Below are positions 1 through 6,674 of a stretch of 32,637 nt of DNA, piece by piece. The stretch spans positions 1 through 32,637 of the forward strand of contig QNES01000027.1 in NCBI GenBank assembly GCA_003645255.1. The letters are read 5' to 3'. The translations under genes were made by a program, and so were the position numbers. How positions within the stretch are numbered: position 1 is the stretch's first letter; every line of letters begins with the position of its first letter. The notes below the pieces were generated by a model. The model saw only the letters and a program-made list of their open reading frames with translations. It did not search any database and was not told the DNA's origin. This stretch comes from Gammaproteobacteria bacterium (GTDB taxonomy: Bacteria > Pseudomonadota > Gammaproteobacteria > Beggiatoales > Beggiatoaceae).

Positions 1-38
1 ATATAGTTACTTATTGAATGGTATTTAATAGTATTCAA

Positions 39-122
39 TCAGCTTTGAAAGCGGCACCATATTGTCCGCTGAGAAATCGTTCTAAAATATTTTGTGCGCC
101 AACAAGGTCAGCGTGTTCTTCA
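39..122 (-). pseudogene. C-terminal remnant of an IS200/IS605-type TnpB
   Basis: Reading the minus strand, an open frame ends at a TGA at 41-39 and encodes NEEHADLVGAQNIL followed by about 15 more residues. TnpB/OrfB proteins end with this pattern: an Ala-Asp, a short variable stretch and a N-I-L helix after the zinc ribbon. The zinc-ribbon cysteines and everything upstream are absent. The frame breaks where an imperfect inverted repeat begins near 140, so this looks like a transposase tail cut off by that element. No transposon end could be defined. Confidence 0.55.
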
Positions 123-139
123 TTATATTTCAGTAATAA

Positions 140-240
140 GTAAGTACACATAAATCTTTTAACATTTTGAAAGCGTCAAAAATACTATTTCTTTTCGAAC
201 TAGTATTTTTTTAAAAGTTAAAAGACTTTTGTGTACCTAC
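140..240. repeat. Imperfect inverted-repeat element, MITE-like
   Basis: The outer arms start GTAAGTACACA on the left and end TGTGTACCTAC on the right, and pairing continues inward through a shared TCTTTTAAC segment, about 25 positions per arm with a few mismatches. Nested inside is a second stem, AAAAATACTA (178-187) with TAGTATTTTT (201-210). There is no coding capacity. The inner stem followed by T residues could also act as a terminator. The element abuts the TnpB remnant. Confidence 0.5.
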
Positions 241-332
241 ATAATATTTCTTCTTTGCGTTCGGTTAATAAACTATTATTTAAATATTAATTTTGAATTA
301 TAGCGTTTTTCGTTTGGGTGAGATACAAAAAA

Positions 333-357
333 GGCAACCATAAAGGATTGCCCCTAC
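333..357. repeat. REP-like hairpin of the GTAGGGGC family
   Basis: GGCAA (333-337) pairs with TTGCC (348-352) around a loop that includes CCATAAAGGA, and the unit ends in CCCCTAC. This is the same unit seen at 17096-17163 and 17264-17286, with one stem arm ending GTAGGGGC. Confidence 0.5.
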
Positions 358-489
358 AAAAAATGTACTTCACTTGATGATGCACAAAACTGCTTTCAAC
401 ATTGCCTCTAAAATTGTACTTTATGCAAACGGGAACCGCTATAACATGTAGTCTTCCTTATAAATTAGCAAGCGTATAGTAATGGTTAA

Positions 490-639
490 TAGACTTATCC
501 GAAAATAAATTCAAAGTCAGCCTTGGACTAAAGTCGGCTAAAGCCGATTAACAAGCTGAACCAAGTGTTTAGTCACCACCACCTGACGGAAGCGCATAGC
601 CTTTGACTGAAATCCAAGGCTTATTTTCGGACAAGTCTA
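490..639. repeat. 150-bp element with 19-bp inverted ends
   Basis: The left end TAGACTTATCCGAAAATAA (490-508) matches the complement of the right end (621-639) at 18 of 19 positions. Further inverted pairs lie inside: GCCTTGGA (520-527) with TCCAAGGC (613-620), and a GTCGGCT/AGCCGAT stem. A fragment related to the inner AGTCGGCTAAAGC part recurs near 1570-1590. Non-coding; it looks like a MITE or a large REP-type palindrome. Confidence 0.5.
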
Positions 640-683
640 ACGATGAGAATAGAATTTTTGGAACGAGGGAAGGGATAATATAA

Positions 684-1361
684 TCAATCCACCTGTTCAG
701 TTTGCCATTGCTGATAAATAGGTAATAAGATTGCAAACATTTCCTCAAGTTCCTCGGTTAATTCTTCCTCTTCTCGTGTATTGAGCCACCAATTTCCAAT
801 GAAGTTGAGTACTTTTTGACGTAAAAGATTTGTTGTGGGCAACGCAATGAGTTGACTAACAGCTTCTCGTTGTATTTCTCCAAGACCGAGTAGCCTCAGC
901 CAAAGTGTATCAATTGTGGTAGGTAGACGATCAATAACAACGATGCCCGTTTTAAAGCCCTCTTCGGTTAAATAAACACCTTGACACCAGTTGAGTGGTT
1001 GGTTTATCGCATTAAAGATATCCAATAACTTATCCGAAACTGATGTTGTTATAATCCACAAATTCGGCAATGCCTCATCCGATAGTGGCTCTTTTTCTTG
1101 ATTTTCTTCAGCATGTTGTTCCTGTAGCTTTTCATGCCAAACAAAGAGTTTTCGTATGCACTTGCAAATTTCGACTTCAATCGGTGACAGCCTAAAGTAT
1201 TCTAACAAACAATGGCTTGATACCATTTTACCCAATAATCCCAAATCGTTAAAATCAATTTCGGGCATAGCGTGGGGCGTAAAGAAAAGTTCGACAGGCT
1301 CTATTTCTTCATTTCTTTCTTCAACAACGCTTAAAGCATGACATGTATCAGTTGATTCCAT
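684..1361 (-). CDS. Conserved hypothetical protein, 225 aa
   Basis: Function unknown. The protein is acidic and soluble-looking, with no signal peptide or membrane helix. Its second half (about residues 100-190) has the pattern LWIITTS, GVYLTEEGFKTGIVVIDRLP, DTLWLRLLGLG and QLIALP, followed by a very acidic tail. From memory this resembles an uncharacterised protein family common in filamentous cyanobacteria and large sulfur bacteria, possibly nuclease- or transposase-related, but I cannot verify that. The N-terminal third is low-information. The start is the ATG at 1361, which lies almost directly behind a TAACTGA heptamer array with no clear ribosome-binding site. It is transcribed divergently from tsaD. 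Confidence 0.65.
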   Translation of the reverse strand: MESTDTCHALSVVEERNEEIEPVELFFTPHAMPEIDFNDLGLLGKMVSSHCLLEYFRLSPIEVEICKCIRKLFVWHEKLQEQHAEENQEKEPLSDEALPNLWIITTSVSDKLLDIFNAINQPLNWCQGVYLTEEGFKTGIVVIDRLPTTIDTLWLRLLGLGEIQREAVSQLIALPTTNLLRQKVLNFIGNWWLNTREEEELTEELEEMFAILLPIYQQWQTEQVD

Positions 1362-1370
1362 TTCGGCTAC

Positions 1371-1404
1371 CAGTTATCAGTTATCAGTTATCAGTTATCA
1401 GTTA
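1371..1404 (-). repeat. TAACTGA heptamer array (about 5 units) upstream of the 684-1361 gene
   Basis: The plus strand reads (CAGTTAT)4 plus CAGTTA, which is (ATAACTG)n in the direction of the gene starting at 1361, nine bases from its ATG. The orientation relative to the gene matches the arrays before tsaD, thrB and the AbiC-like gene. Confidence 0.9.
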
Positions 1405-1717
1405 GAAATATATTCTAAACAACTGATGCAAATAAGCCATTTCTATAAATTTTTATAGTAGGCGCATTCCTATTTTCAAAGTCATTTGAAAAAGGAAGAT
1501 ATATATTTTCCTGCTATCAAAAAAACGCCGTTTTATTCTCTAATCCGTTGTACTCAATTTTAGTTTTAATTAGCTTTAGCCGACTTTAGCTGATAGCATA
1601 GAAATTTATTTCAAAGCTGAGTAATTACAAAAGTTTATTAAAAACTTTACGGTAAAGCCTTATTATAGCCAACACCGTAATAATTTTAACTTTTGAATAG
1701 GCAAGAACTTAACTAAA

Positions 1718-1738
1718 TAACTGATAATTGATAACTGA
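1718..1738 (+). repeat. TAACTGA heptamer array (3 units) leading into tsaD
   Basis: TAACTGA, TAATTGA, TAACTGA run head to tail and end three bases before the tsaD ATG. No Shine-Dalgarno sequence lies between array and start, so the array occupies the place where one is expected. Confidence 0.9.
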
Positions 1739-1741
1739 AAA

Positions 1742-2752
1742 ATGCGTGTATTAGGTATAGAAACTTCTTGTGATGAAACCGGGGTAGCCGTGTACGATTC
1801 AGAACAAGATTTATTGTTAGGGCATGCCCTATATAGTCAAATAGATATACATGCCCAATATGGTGGTGTCGTTCCAGAATTAGCCTCCCGTGATCATGTT
1901 CGCAAACTTGTACCACTGATTAAGCAATTATTAACTGAAAATCAGATAAAGCCTAATGACATTGAGGGAATTGCGTACACCGCAGGTCCTGGCTTAATCG
2001 GGGCATTATTGGTGGGTGCAGCGATAGGGCGTAGTTTAGCTTGGGCTTGGCAAGTACCCGCTATAGGTGTACATCACATGGAAGGGCATTTACTCGCTGC
2101 CATGCTTGAAAAACCTGCTCCCACTTTTCCCTTTCTTGCTCTACTGGTATCAGGGGGACATACCCAATTAGTTCAAGTTGCAGCTAGGGGCAAATACACA
2201 ATACTAGGAGAATCCGTAGATGATGCAGCAGGTGAAGCCTTTGATAAAACCGCTAAATTACTAGGATTAGGCTACCCAGGCGGACCAGCTATAGCACAAT
2301 TAGCGGCACATGGCAACCCTGATGTTTTTCACTTTCCCCGCCCGATGACGCAACGTCCAGGTTTAGATTTTAGTTTTAGTGGCTTAAAAACCTGTGTATT
2401 AACAACTTGGCAAGCGCAAGCGCAAAATGAACAAACTCGTGCCGATATTGCTCGCGCCTTTGAAGATGCCGTTATAGATACTTTAGCTATCAAATGTCGT
2501 CGTGCTTTACAACAGACTGGTTTAAAACGTTTAGTCATTGCTGGCGGTGTAGGTGCTAACCAACGTTTACGTATTCGCTTGACACAATTGGCTAATAAAA
2601 TGGAAGCAAGTGTCTATTATCCCCGCCCAATATTTTGTACTGATAACGGTGCCATGATAGCTTATGCAGGTGCGCTACGTCTGGTAGCCGGTCAATCTGA
2701 CCCCCTAAGTTTTAGCGCATATCCGCGTTGGTCAATGAATGAATTAAGTTGA
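1742..2752 (+). CDS. tsaD: tRNA N6-adenosine threonylcarbamoyltransferase TsaD
   Basis: TsaD (formerly Gcp/YgjD) transfers the threonylcarbamoyl group from TC-AMP to A37 of ANN-decoding tRNAs, working with TsaB and TsaE in the cytoplasm. The 336 residues match the family length. Visible hallmarks are the N-terminal [10 protein letters not shown] nucleotide-binding strand, the HHMEGH metal site (H112 and H116), [24 protein letters not shown], a [10 protein letters not shown] loop and the C-terminal metal ligand D301 in CTDNGAMIA. The gene appears intact and monocistronic. The upstream TAACTGA array, rather than a recognisable ribosome-binding site, precedes the ATG. A GTAGGGGC-type hairpin follows the stop codon. 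Confidence 0.97.
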   Translation: MRVLGIETSCDETGVAVYDSEQDLLLGHALYSQIDIHAQYGGVVPELASRDHVRKLVPLIKQLLTENQIKPNDIEGIAYTAGPGLIGALLVGAAIGRSLAWAWQVPAIGVHHMEGHLLAAMLEKPAPTFPFLALLVSGGHTQLVQVAARGKYTILGESVDDAAGEAFDKTAKLLGLGYPGGPAIAQLAAHGNPDVFHFPRPMTQRPGLDFSFSGLKTCVLTTWQAQAQNEQTRADIARAFEDAVIDTLAIKCRRALQQTGLKRLVIAGGVGANQRLRIRLTQLANKMEASVYYPRPIFCTDNGAMIAYAGALRLVAGQSDPLSFSAYPRWSMNELS

Positions 2753-2810
2753 GATACTATAGATTATCAGGTGCCATAAAATTAGATTCCCTAAATACGG
2801 GGTATTTTGT

Positions 2811-2834
2811 AGGGGCAGACCTGCGTGTCTGCCC
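2811..2834. repeat. REP-like hairpin of the GTAGGGGC family after tsaD
   Basis: GGGCAGAC (2813-2820) pairs perfectly with GTCTGCCC (2827-2834) around a 6-base loop. The left arm is preceded by TGTAG and the right arm is followed by TTAATTCAATGGCAT, close to the CTTAACTTAATGGCA ends of the larger elements near 17.1 and 28.2 kb. It could stop transcription from tsaD, but no T run follows. Confidence 0.6.
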
Positions 2835-2897
2835 TTAATTCAATGGCATCGGTGCGACTGAGTGAGACTTATAAATTTTTGCTAGATAGCTCATGAT

Positions 2898-4016
2898 ATG
2901 AAAAAATATTCAGCCCATAAAATTTTACTCATTGCTACCCGACAAATTGGTGACGTGCTACTGGTAACGCCATTATTACGTTCCCTGCGCCGTGCCTATC
3001 CAAAGGCAGTAATAGATATTTTAGTGTATAACAATAAAGGTGGTATGTTGGAAGGCAATCCGGATTATAATACCTTAATCTTCATTGCTGAACATCCAAA
3101 CTTTAGCGAATATCAAATCTTATTCAAACAAATTTTTCGTCGCTATGATTTAGCTATTTCTACGCTTGCTGGTGATAAACCATTAATTTATGCCCTACTA
3201 GCTGCCCCAAAACGAGTCAGCCTGGTTCCCTCCAAACGTTGGCAAGATGTTTGGAAACGAATGATCGTACAGGCTTGGACCGAGTTAGATAATCAAAACA
3301 CGCATACAATTATTCAAAATCTCCGGCTTGCTGATTTATTAGGCATTGCGCGTTGTTATGAGGTAGTGATTCCGCAAGCTATTGATTCTATTGAAAAATT
3401 AAATAAACAGATCCCGTTTGCCTGGCAAAAACAAGCCTTTGCGGTATTGCACCTTTTACCGATGTGGCATTATAAACGGTGGACCCTAAAAGGCTGGAAA
3501 GCATTAATTCAGTATTTAACACAGCTAGGATTGCGTGTCGTACTCACCGGTGGAAACAGTCAAATAGAAAAAGTATATCTTCGTGAAGCCCTATTAAACT
3601 TACCAAACACGGTCATTAATTTAGCAGGGCAATTACGTTTTAGCGATGTAGCTCAACTTATTTGTGCCAGTTCTATCTATATAGGTCCAGATACAGCAGT
3701 CACCCATTTAGCGGCGGCAACGGGTACCACAACTGTTGCATTGTATGGACCCACTAATCCGCGGAAATGGGCTCCTTGGCCCTTTAACTATGCCATCAAT
3801 CAAACACCGTTCCAACAAAAAGGGATACAAAAAGTGGGTAATGTATTATTAATCCCAGGCAAAGGTATTTGTGTTCCCTGTCATAAAGAAGGCTGTGAAG
3901 GACATAAAAAAAGTGACAGTCGCTGTTTAGAAGAATTAGAAGGGGCTTCAGTGATTGAAGTGATAAAAAAATTCTGTAATTATTCAGCTCTGTGTGTTAG
4001 AAATACTATTTCTTGA
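2898..4016 (+). CDS. Glycosyltransferase family 9, heptosyltransferase (WaaQ/RfaQ-like)
   Basis: GT9 enzymes add heptose from ADP-heptose to the lipopolysaccharide inner core at the cytoplasmic face of the inner membrane. The 372-residue protein has the N-terminal ATRQIGDVLLVTPLLRSLRR motif and, near residues 250-300, the donor-site signature GPDTAVTHLAAATGTTTVALYGPTNP followed by KWAPWP. A cysteine-rich segment CVPCHKEGCEGHKK near residue 325 is typical of the WaaQ-like branch. The acceptor position cannot be decided from sequence. The ATG at 2898 lacks a clear ribosome-binding site. The stop codon lies in the loop of a strong hairpin (3999-4031). Confidence 0.85.
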   Translation: MKKYSAHKILLIATRQIGDVLLVTPLLRSLRRAYPKAVIDILVYNNKGGMLEGNPDYNTLIFIAEHPNFSEYQILFKQIFRRYDLAISTLAGDKPLIYALLAAPKRVSLVPSKRWQDVWKRMIVQAWTELDNQNTHTIIQNLRLADLLGIARCYEVVIPQAIDSIEKLNKQIPFAWQKQAFAVLHLLPMWHYKRWTLKGWKALIQYLTQLGLRVVLTGGNSQIEKVYLREALLNLPNTVINLAGQLRFSDVAQLICASSIYIGPDTAVTHLAAATGTTTVALYGPTNPRKWAPWPFNYAINQTPFQQKGIQKVGNVLLIPGKGICVPCHKEGCEGHKKSDSRCLEELEGASVIEVIKKFCNYSALCVRNTIS

Positions 4017-4031
4017 AGAAATAGTATTTCT
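3999..4031 (+). terminator. 14-bp stem hairpin with T run at the GT9 gene end
   Basis: AGAAATACTATTTC (3999-4012) pairs perfectly with GAAATAGTATTTCT (4018-4031), followed by further T residues to about 4035. The TGA stop of the glycosyltransferase (4014-4016) lies in the 5-base loop. Stem plus T run fits an intrinsic terminator, although the stem is AT-rich. Related stems occur at 178-210 and 30604-30622, so it may be a repeat that serves as a terminator. Confidence 0.6.
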
Positions 4032-4106
4032 TTTTCAAAATCAATATTAGAACATTAGCGATTCATTAAATTATAAATTGCTAACTCTTTGATTTTAAAA
4101 AAAAAC

Positions 4107-4135
4107 TTGACAATTTTTGAAATTTTCAGTAGAAT
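4107..4135 (+). promoter_or_regulatory. Sigma-70-type promoter for the secreted Cys-rich protein
   Basis: TTGACA (4107-4112) is followed after exactly 17 bases by TAGAAT (4130-4135), a perfect -35 box and a five-of-six -10 box. The predicted transcript start near 4142 gives a leader of about 75 bases and an AAGGA ribosome-binding site before the ATG at 4217. This is the clearest promoter in the window. Confidence 0.7.
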
Positions 4136-4216
4136 GTTTGTTGTCATTATAGGGTAATCTATTTATGAATGACGACTAAGTAATCCATACACATCCTTAA
4201 TATAAGGAATAAAGGT

Positions 4217-4822
4217 ATGAAAAAAACTCAACTCATTGTTATTTCCATCATCTCCCTATTTTTTATGGGTCAAATAGCCCGTGCTGATTACCAAGAAGAT
4301 TTAAAGGCGATAAAACAGAGCATTGATGCTTGTCTTCCCGTCAGACCACTTCCACCCATACTGACTCTTAATGATATCAAAGTGCTTGAGAGTACTGAAT
4401 ATGGTCCAAAATGGTGTCGGCTCTTATGCCAAATGGGATATCTTTGGCCAAAACCCAGGCAAAAATCGTTGCCTTATGACACTCAACGGGCAGTAGCAAA
4501 TGGTAAACTAGCGGCTGAAAGATCAGCCGAGCAATGTCTAACACGATCTGCCGTCAAGATCCACGTCATTATGAAACATCGACTCATCGCTTATGTGGGT
4601 CACCAATACACCTGCGACCGACTACGCGATCCTGAAGCGTGTCGCCGTGCTAGAACAATCGCAATGGATTTCCTTTATGGGGCACCAACTGATGAAGCCT
4701 TTAAAGTCCGCAAGGCACTCAAAAAACTCATTGATAAGGGCAAGGAATGCAATACAAGAGATACACTTAGGCAGTATTGTGAACAGTTAGGTGTGAAAGG
4801 GGGAGCATGTAACGAATTGTAG
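4217..4822 (+). CDS. Secreted cysteine-rich hypothetical protein, 201 aa
   Basis: No family was recognised. Residues 1-22 form a classical signal peptide (MKK, a hydrophobic core, then a probable cleavage after ARA), so the product should be periplasmic or secreted. The mature part is basic and contains nine cysteines (39, 67, 71, 107, 133, 142, 178, 188, 198), suggesting disulfides, with no CxxCH haem motif. It has its own strong promoter at 4107-4135 and an AAGGA ribosome-binding site, and is flanked by a terminator-like hairpin upstream and 870 non-coding bases downstream, so it is a single-gene unit. The real start is well supported by signal peptide and ribosome-binding site. Confidence 0.75.
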   Translation: MKKTQLIVISIISLFFMGQIARADYQEDLKAIKQSIDACLPVRPLPPILTLNDIKVLESTEYGPKWCRLLCQMGYLWPKPRQKSLPYDTQRAVANGKLAAERSAEQCLTRSAVKIHVIMKHRLIAYVGHQYTCDRLRDPEACRRARTIAMDFLYGAPTDEAFKVRKALKKLIDKGKECNTRDTLRQYCEQLGVKGGACNEL

Positions 4823-5689
4823 TGTTCAAGCAAGTTCAAAATTAACTTGTGAGTTGAAGTAATTTAAGGTAACTCCAAAAAATTAAAATAGCCACACACA
4901 GAATTGGGCTTGCTCCTGATGGGTATTTTATTTTTTTGCGAGTTACCTAAGTATATTGCAGGGCAAGACTGAAGGTTGCCTTGAGTAAATATTTATTAAT
5001 TAATAATATATTGATTTTACAAAATTAATTTATATCAAGTTTGCTTAGTATCAAGTGTATTATTTTTACAACAGGTATTGTGTTTCTGCTACAATGCCAA
5101 TATATACTCAAGGTGGGAACAATCTTAATTAATTATTAATTAATAGCTGTTATGTGAAAAGACTTTGCCTACCTTACATAATTGTTTAAGTTATGCCTGC
5201 ATACAGTATAGACTATATTAATAGCTTTACAAAAAAGTAAATTTATTATTAACATTTTTTTAAAAATTGACTTATAGCATTTTTTTAAATTATAATTTAT
5301 GTTAAAAATATTATTTAGGTTTAGATGTTCAAAAATATTTTTATTAACTGGTATATACTTAGGTTTCAAGATTTAATAAATCCTAAAGTTCTAAAACATC
5401 AAAAGGATTTTATTAAATCTGCATTCCTTATGTAAACAAAAGTATTTTAACATTTTACAATACCTTCGCTTAAATTGTAAAAATAGTTCATTTTTAGCCA
5501 ATGTATCTTTTTAACTTATTGATTTGACTGAAATTAATTTTTTTGAAAATCGCTAAAATTTAAAATTGGCGAAGGTATTAATTTTTTAATCACGTTTTTT
5601 GAAAAAACTTGGTTAATGTCTAAAAATATTTTTAAAAATAGTGTTTATTTTCATTTTGCCTTACTTAACAAATAAGGAGATTATGCCAC
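4823..5689. other. 867-bp AT-rich intergenic region upstream of the nar operon
   Basis: No credible gene was found; the short frame on the minus strand at 5169-5369 is low-complexity AT-rich sequence. Two inverted repeats are visible: AGGTAACTC/GAGTTACCT (4867-4875 and 4940-4948), and AATACCTTCGC (5459-5469) with GCGAAGGTATT (5569-5579). The promoter and regulatory sites of narCGHJI must lie in the distal part. I saw no good FNR or NarL site, and no confident -10/-35 pair. Confidence 0.5.
4867..4948. repeat. 82-bp segment with 9-bp inverted ends
   Basis: AGGTAACTC (4867-4875) and GAGTTACCT (4940-4948) form perfect inverted ends around 64 bases that encode nothing. It could be a small non-autonomous element or a long-range RNA stem in the 3' region of the 4217-4822 transcript. 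Confidence 0.35.
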
Positions 5690-6667
5690 ATGACAATAAG
5701 TGGTTTTTTACGCTTTAGGGCTAAAGTTCCTAAAATGGTATTTTTACCCATTGGTTCATTGATGATTTGGCTACTTTGTTTATCTCATTCAGTTCAAGCT
5801 TCTGAAGGTGAACAAGCTTATCAGCTAAAATGTATGGCTTGCCATACGATTGGTGGCGGTAAATTAGTGGGTCCAGATTTAAAGGGAGTGAACGCTTTAC
5901 GAGATCACGATTGGTTGGTACGTTGGACCGTTGCGCCTGATAAAATGTTGGCTGAGGGCGACGCGCTCGCGAAACAGCTTTTGCAGGAATATAATAATAT
6001 TCCCATGCCAAATCTTGGTGTTTCAGAGGCAGAAGCTAAAAGCATTTTAGCTTATATAGAGGCTAAAAGCGGTGAGGTATCTGAACCGACAACTTCACCT
6101 CAGCCAGTACCCACTTCGTCTCCTGAAAGTGGTGATGAATTGGTTACTAAACCGACAACGTTATCGAAACCAGCTTCTGCTGGACAGGTAAAAGAAGCAC
6201 CTTGGAAGAAACCTGTGCTTACTTCAAGTGACGATACACCAAACTTTGATATTGGTAGAGCGTTATATTTAGGGCAAAGAAGCTTCACCAATGGTGGCAC
6301 AGCTTGTATTACTTGTCATAGAAATACGGACATAGGCGGTTTAGGTGGAGGGACCTTAGGACCTGATTTAACTAAGGTTTATTCACGTTATGGTGGAAAC
6401 ATAGGGCTTACTTCGGTGTTATTAAGTACGCCATTTCCCACTATGCGAGGTGTTTTTGTCAAAAAACCCTTATTAGATTCTGAAGTGGCTCACCTAAACG
6501 CTTATTTTGCTGAAACGGTTAGTTTGGAAGAAGAGCCGGTAAATGTGGTATTTCTTGTAATAGGCATTGGGATGGGCATTGCTGGGTTTATTATCCTTTA
6601 TATTCTTATGCACCTTATCTGGAAAGATCGATTGACCGATGTACGTATAGCTTTAGTTGGGAGATAA
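5690..6667 (+). CDS. narC: Membrane-anchored dihaem cytochrome c (NarC-like)
   Basis: The 325-residue protein has a signal/anchor near residues 16-37 and two c-type haem domains. The first has CMACH at 48-52 with Met106 as likely axial ligand. The second has CITCH at 206-210 with Met252 as likely ligand. A Pro/Ser/Thr-rich linker (about 130-185) separates them, and a C-terminal membrane helix (about 285-310) leaves a short cytoplasmic tail. In Thermus, a dihaem cytochrome NarC encoded first in the nar operon is needed for active nitrate reductase and passes electrons; the same position here suggests the same role. AAGGAG (5674-5679) supports the ATG at 5690. The gene ends 7 bases before narG. 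Confidence 0.85.
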   Translation: MTISGFLRFRAKVPKMVFLPIGSLMIWLLCLSHSVQASEGEQAYQLKCMACHTIGGGKLVGPDLKGVNALRDHDWLVRWTVAPDKMLAEGDALAKQLLQEYNNIPMPNLGVSEAEAKSILAYIEAKSGEVSEPTTSPQPVPTSSPESGDELVTKPTTLSKPASAGQVKEAPWKKPVLTSSDDTPNFDIGRALYLGQRSFTNGGTACITCHRNTDIGGLGGGTLGPDLTKVYSRYGGNIGLTSVLLSTPFPTMRGVFVKKPLLDSEVAHLNAYFAETVSLEEEPVNVVFLVIGIGMGIAGFIILYILMHLIWKDRLTDVRIALVGR

Positions 6668-6674
6668 AAACAAA

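Larger units (their letters stand above)
123..683. other. Non-coding stretch with repeats only
   Basis: No credible gene was found between the TnpB remnant and the stop codon at 684. The stretch holds the inverted repeat at 140-240, a GTAGGGGC-type hairpin at 333-357 and a 150-bp element with inverted ends at 490-639. The rest is AT-rich sequence in which I recognise nothing. Confidence 0.6.
1362..1741. other. Divergent intergenic region, 380 bp
   Basis: The region separates two divergent genes and carries a heptamer array at each end (1371-1404 and 1718-1738). The middle is AT-rich and contains a fragment (about 1566-1595, TTTAGCCGACTTTAGC) related to the element at 490-639. I could not place a convincing promoter. 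Confidence 0.5.

Noticed and set aside
1371-1404. Heptamer array as a CRISPR-like array
   Set aside because: It is a simple tandem repeat without spacers, and no cas genes are present.
5169-5369. 66-residue minus-strand frame in the intergenic region
   Set aside because: It is low-complexity AT-rich coding with no ribosome-binding site or recognisable features.
5517-5535. TTGATTTGACTGAA as an FNR site before the nar operon
   Set aside because: Only one half-site is good and the distance to the start codon is large.
6657-6674. TTG start giving narG six extra residues and overlap with narC
   Set aside because: The ATG at 6675 gives the normal NarG start and has GGGAG at a proper distance; the TTG lies inside that ribosome-binding region.
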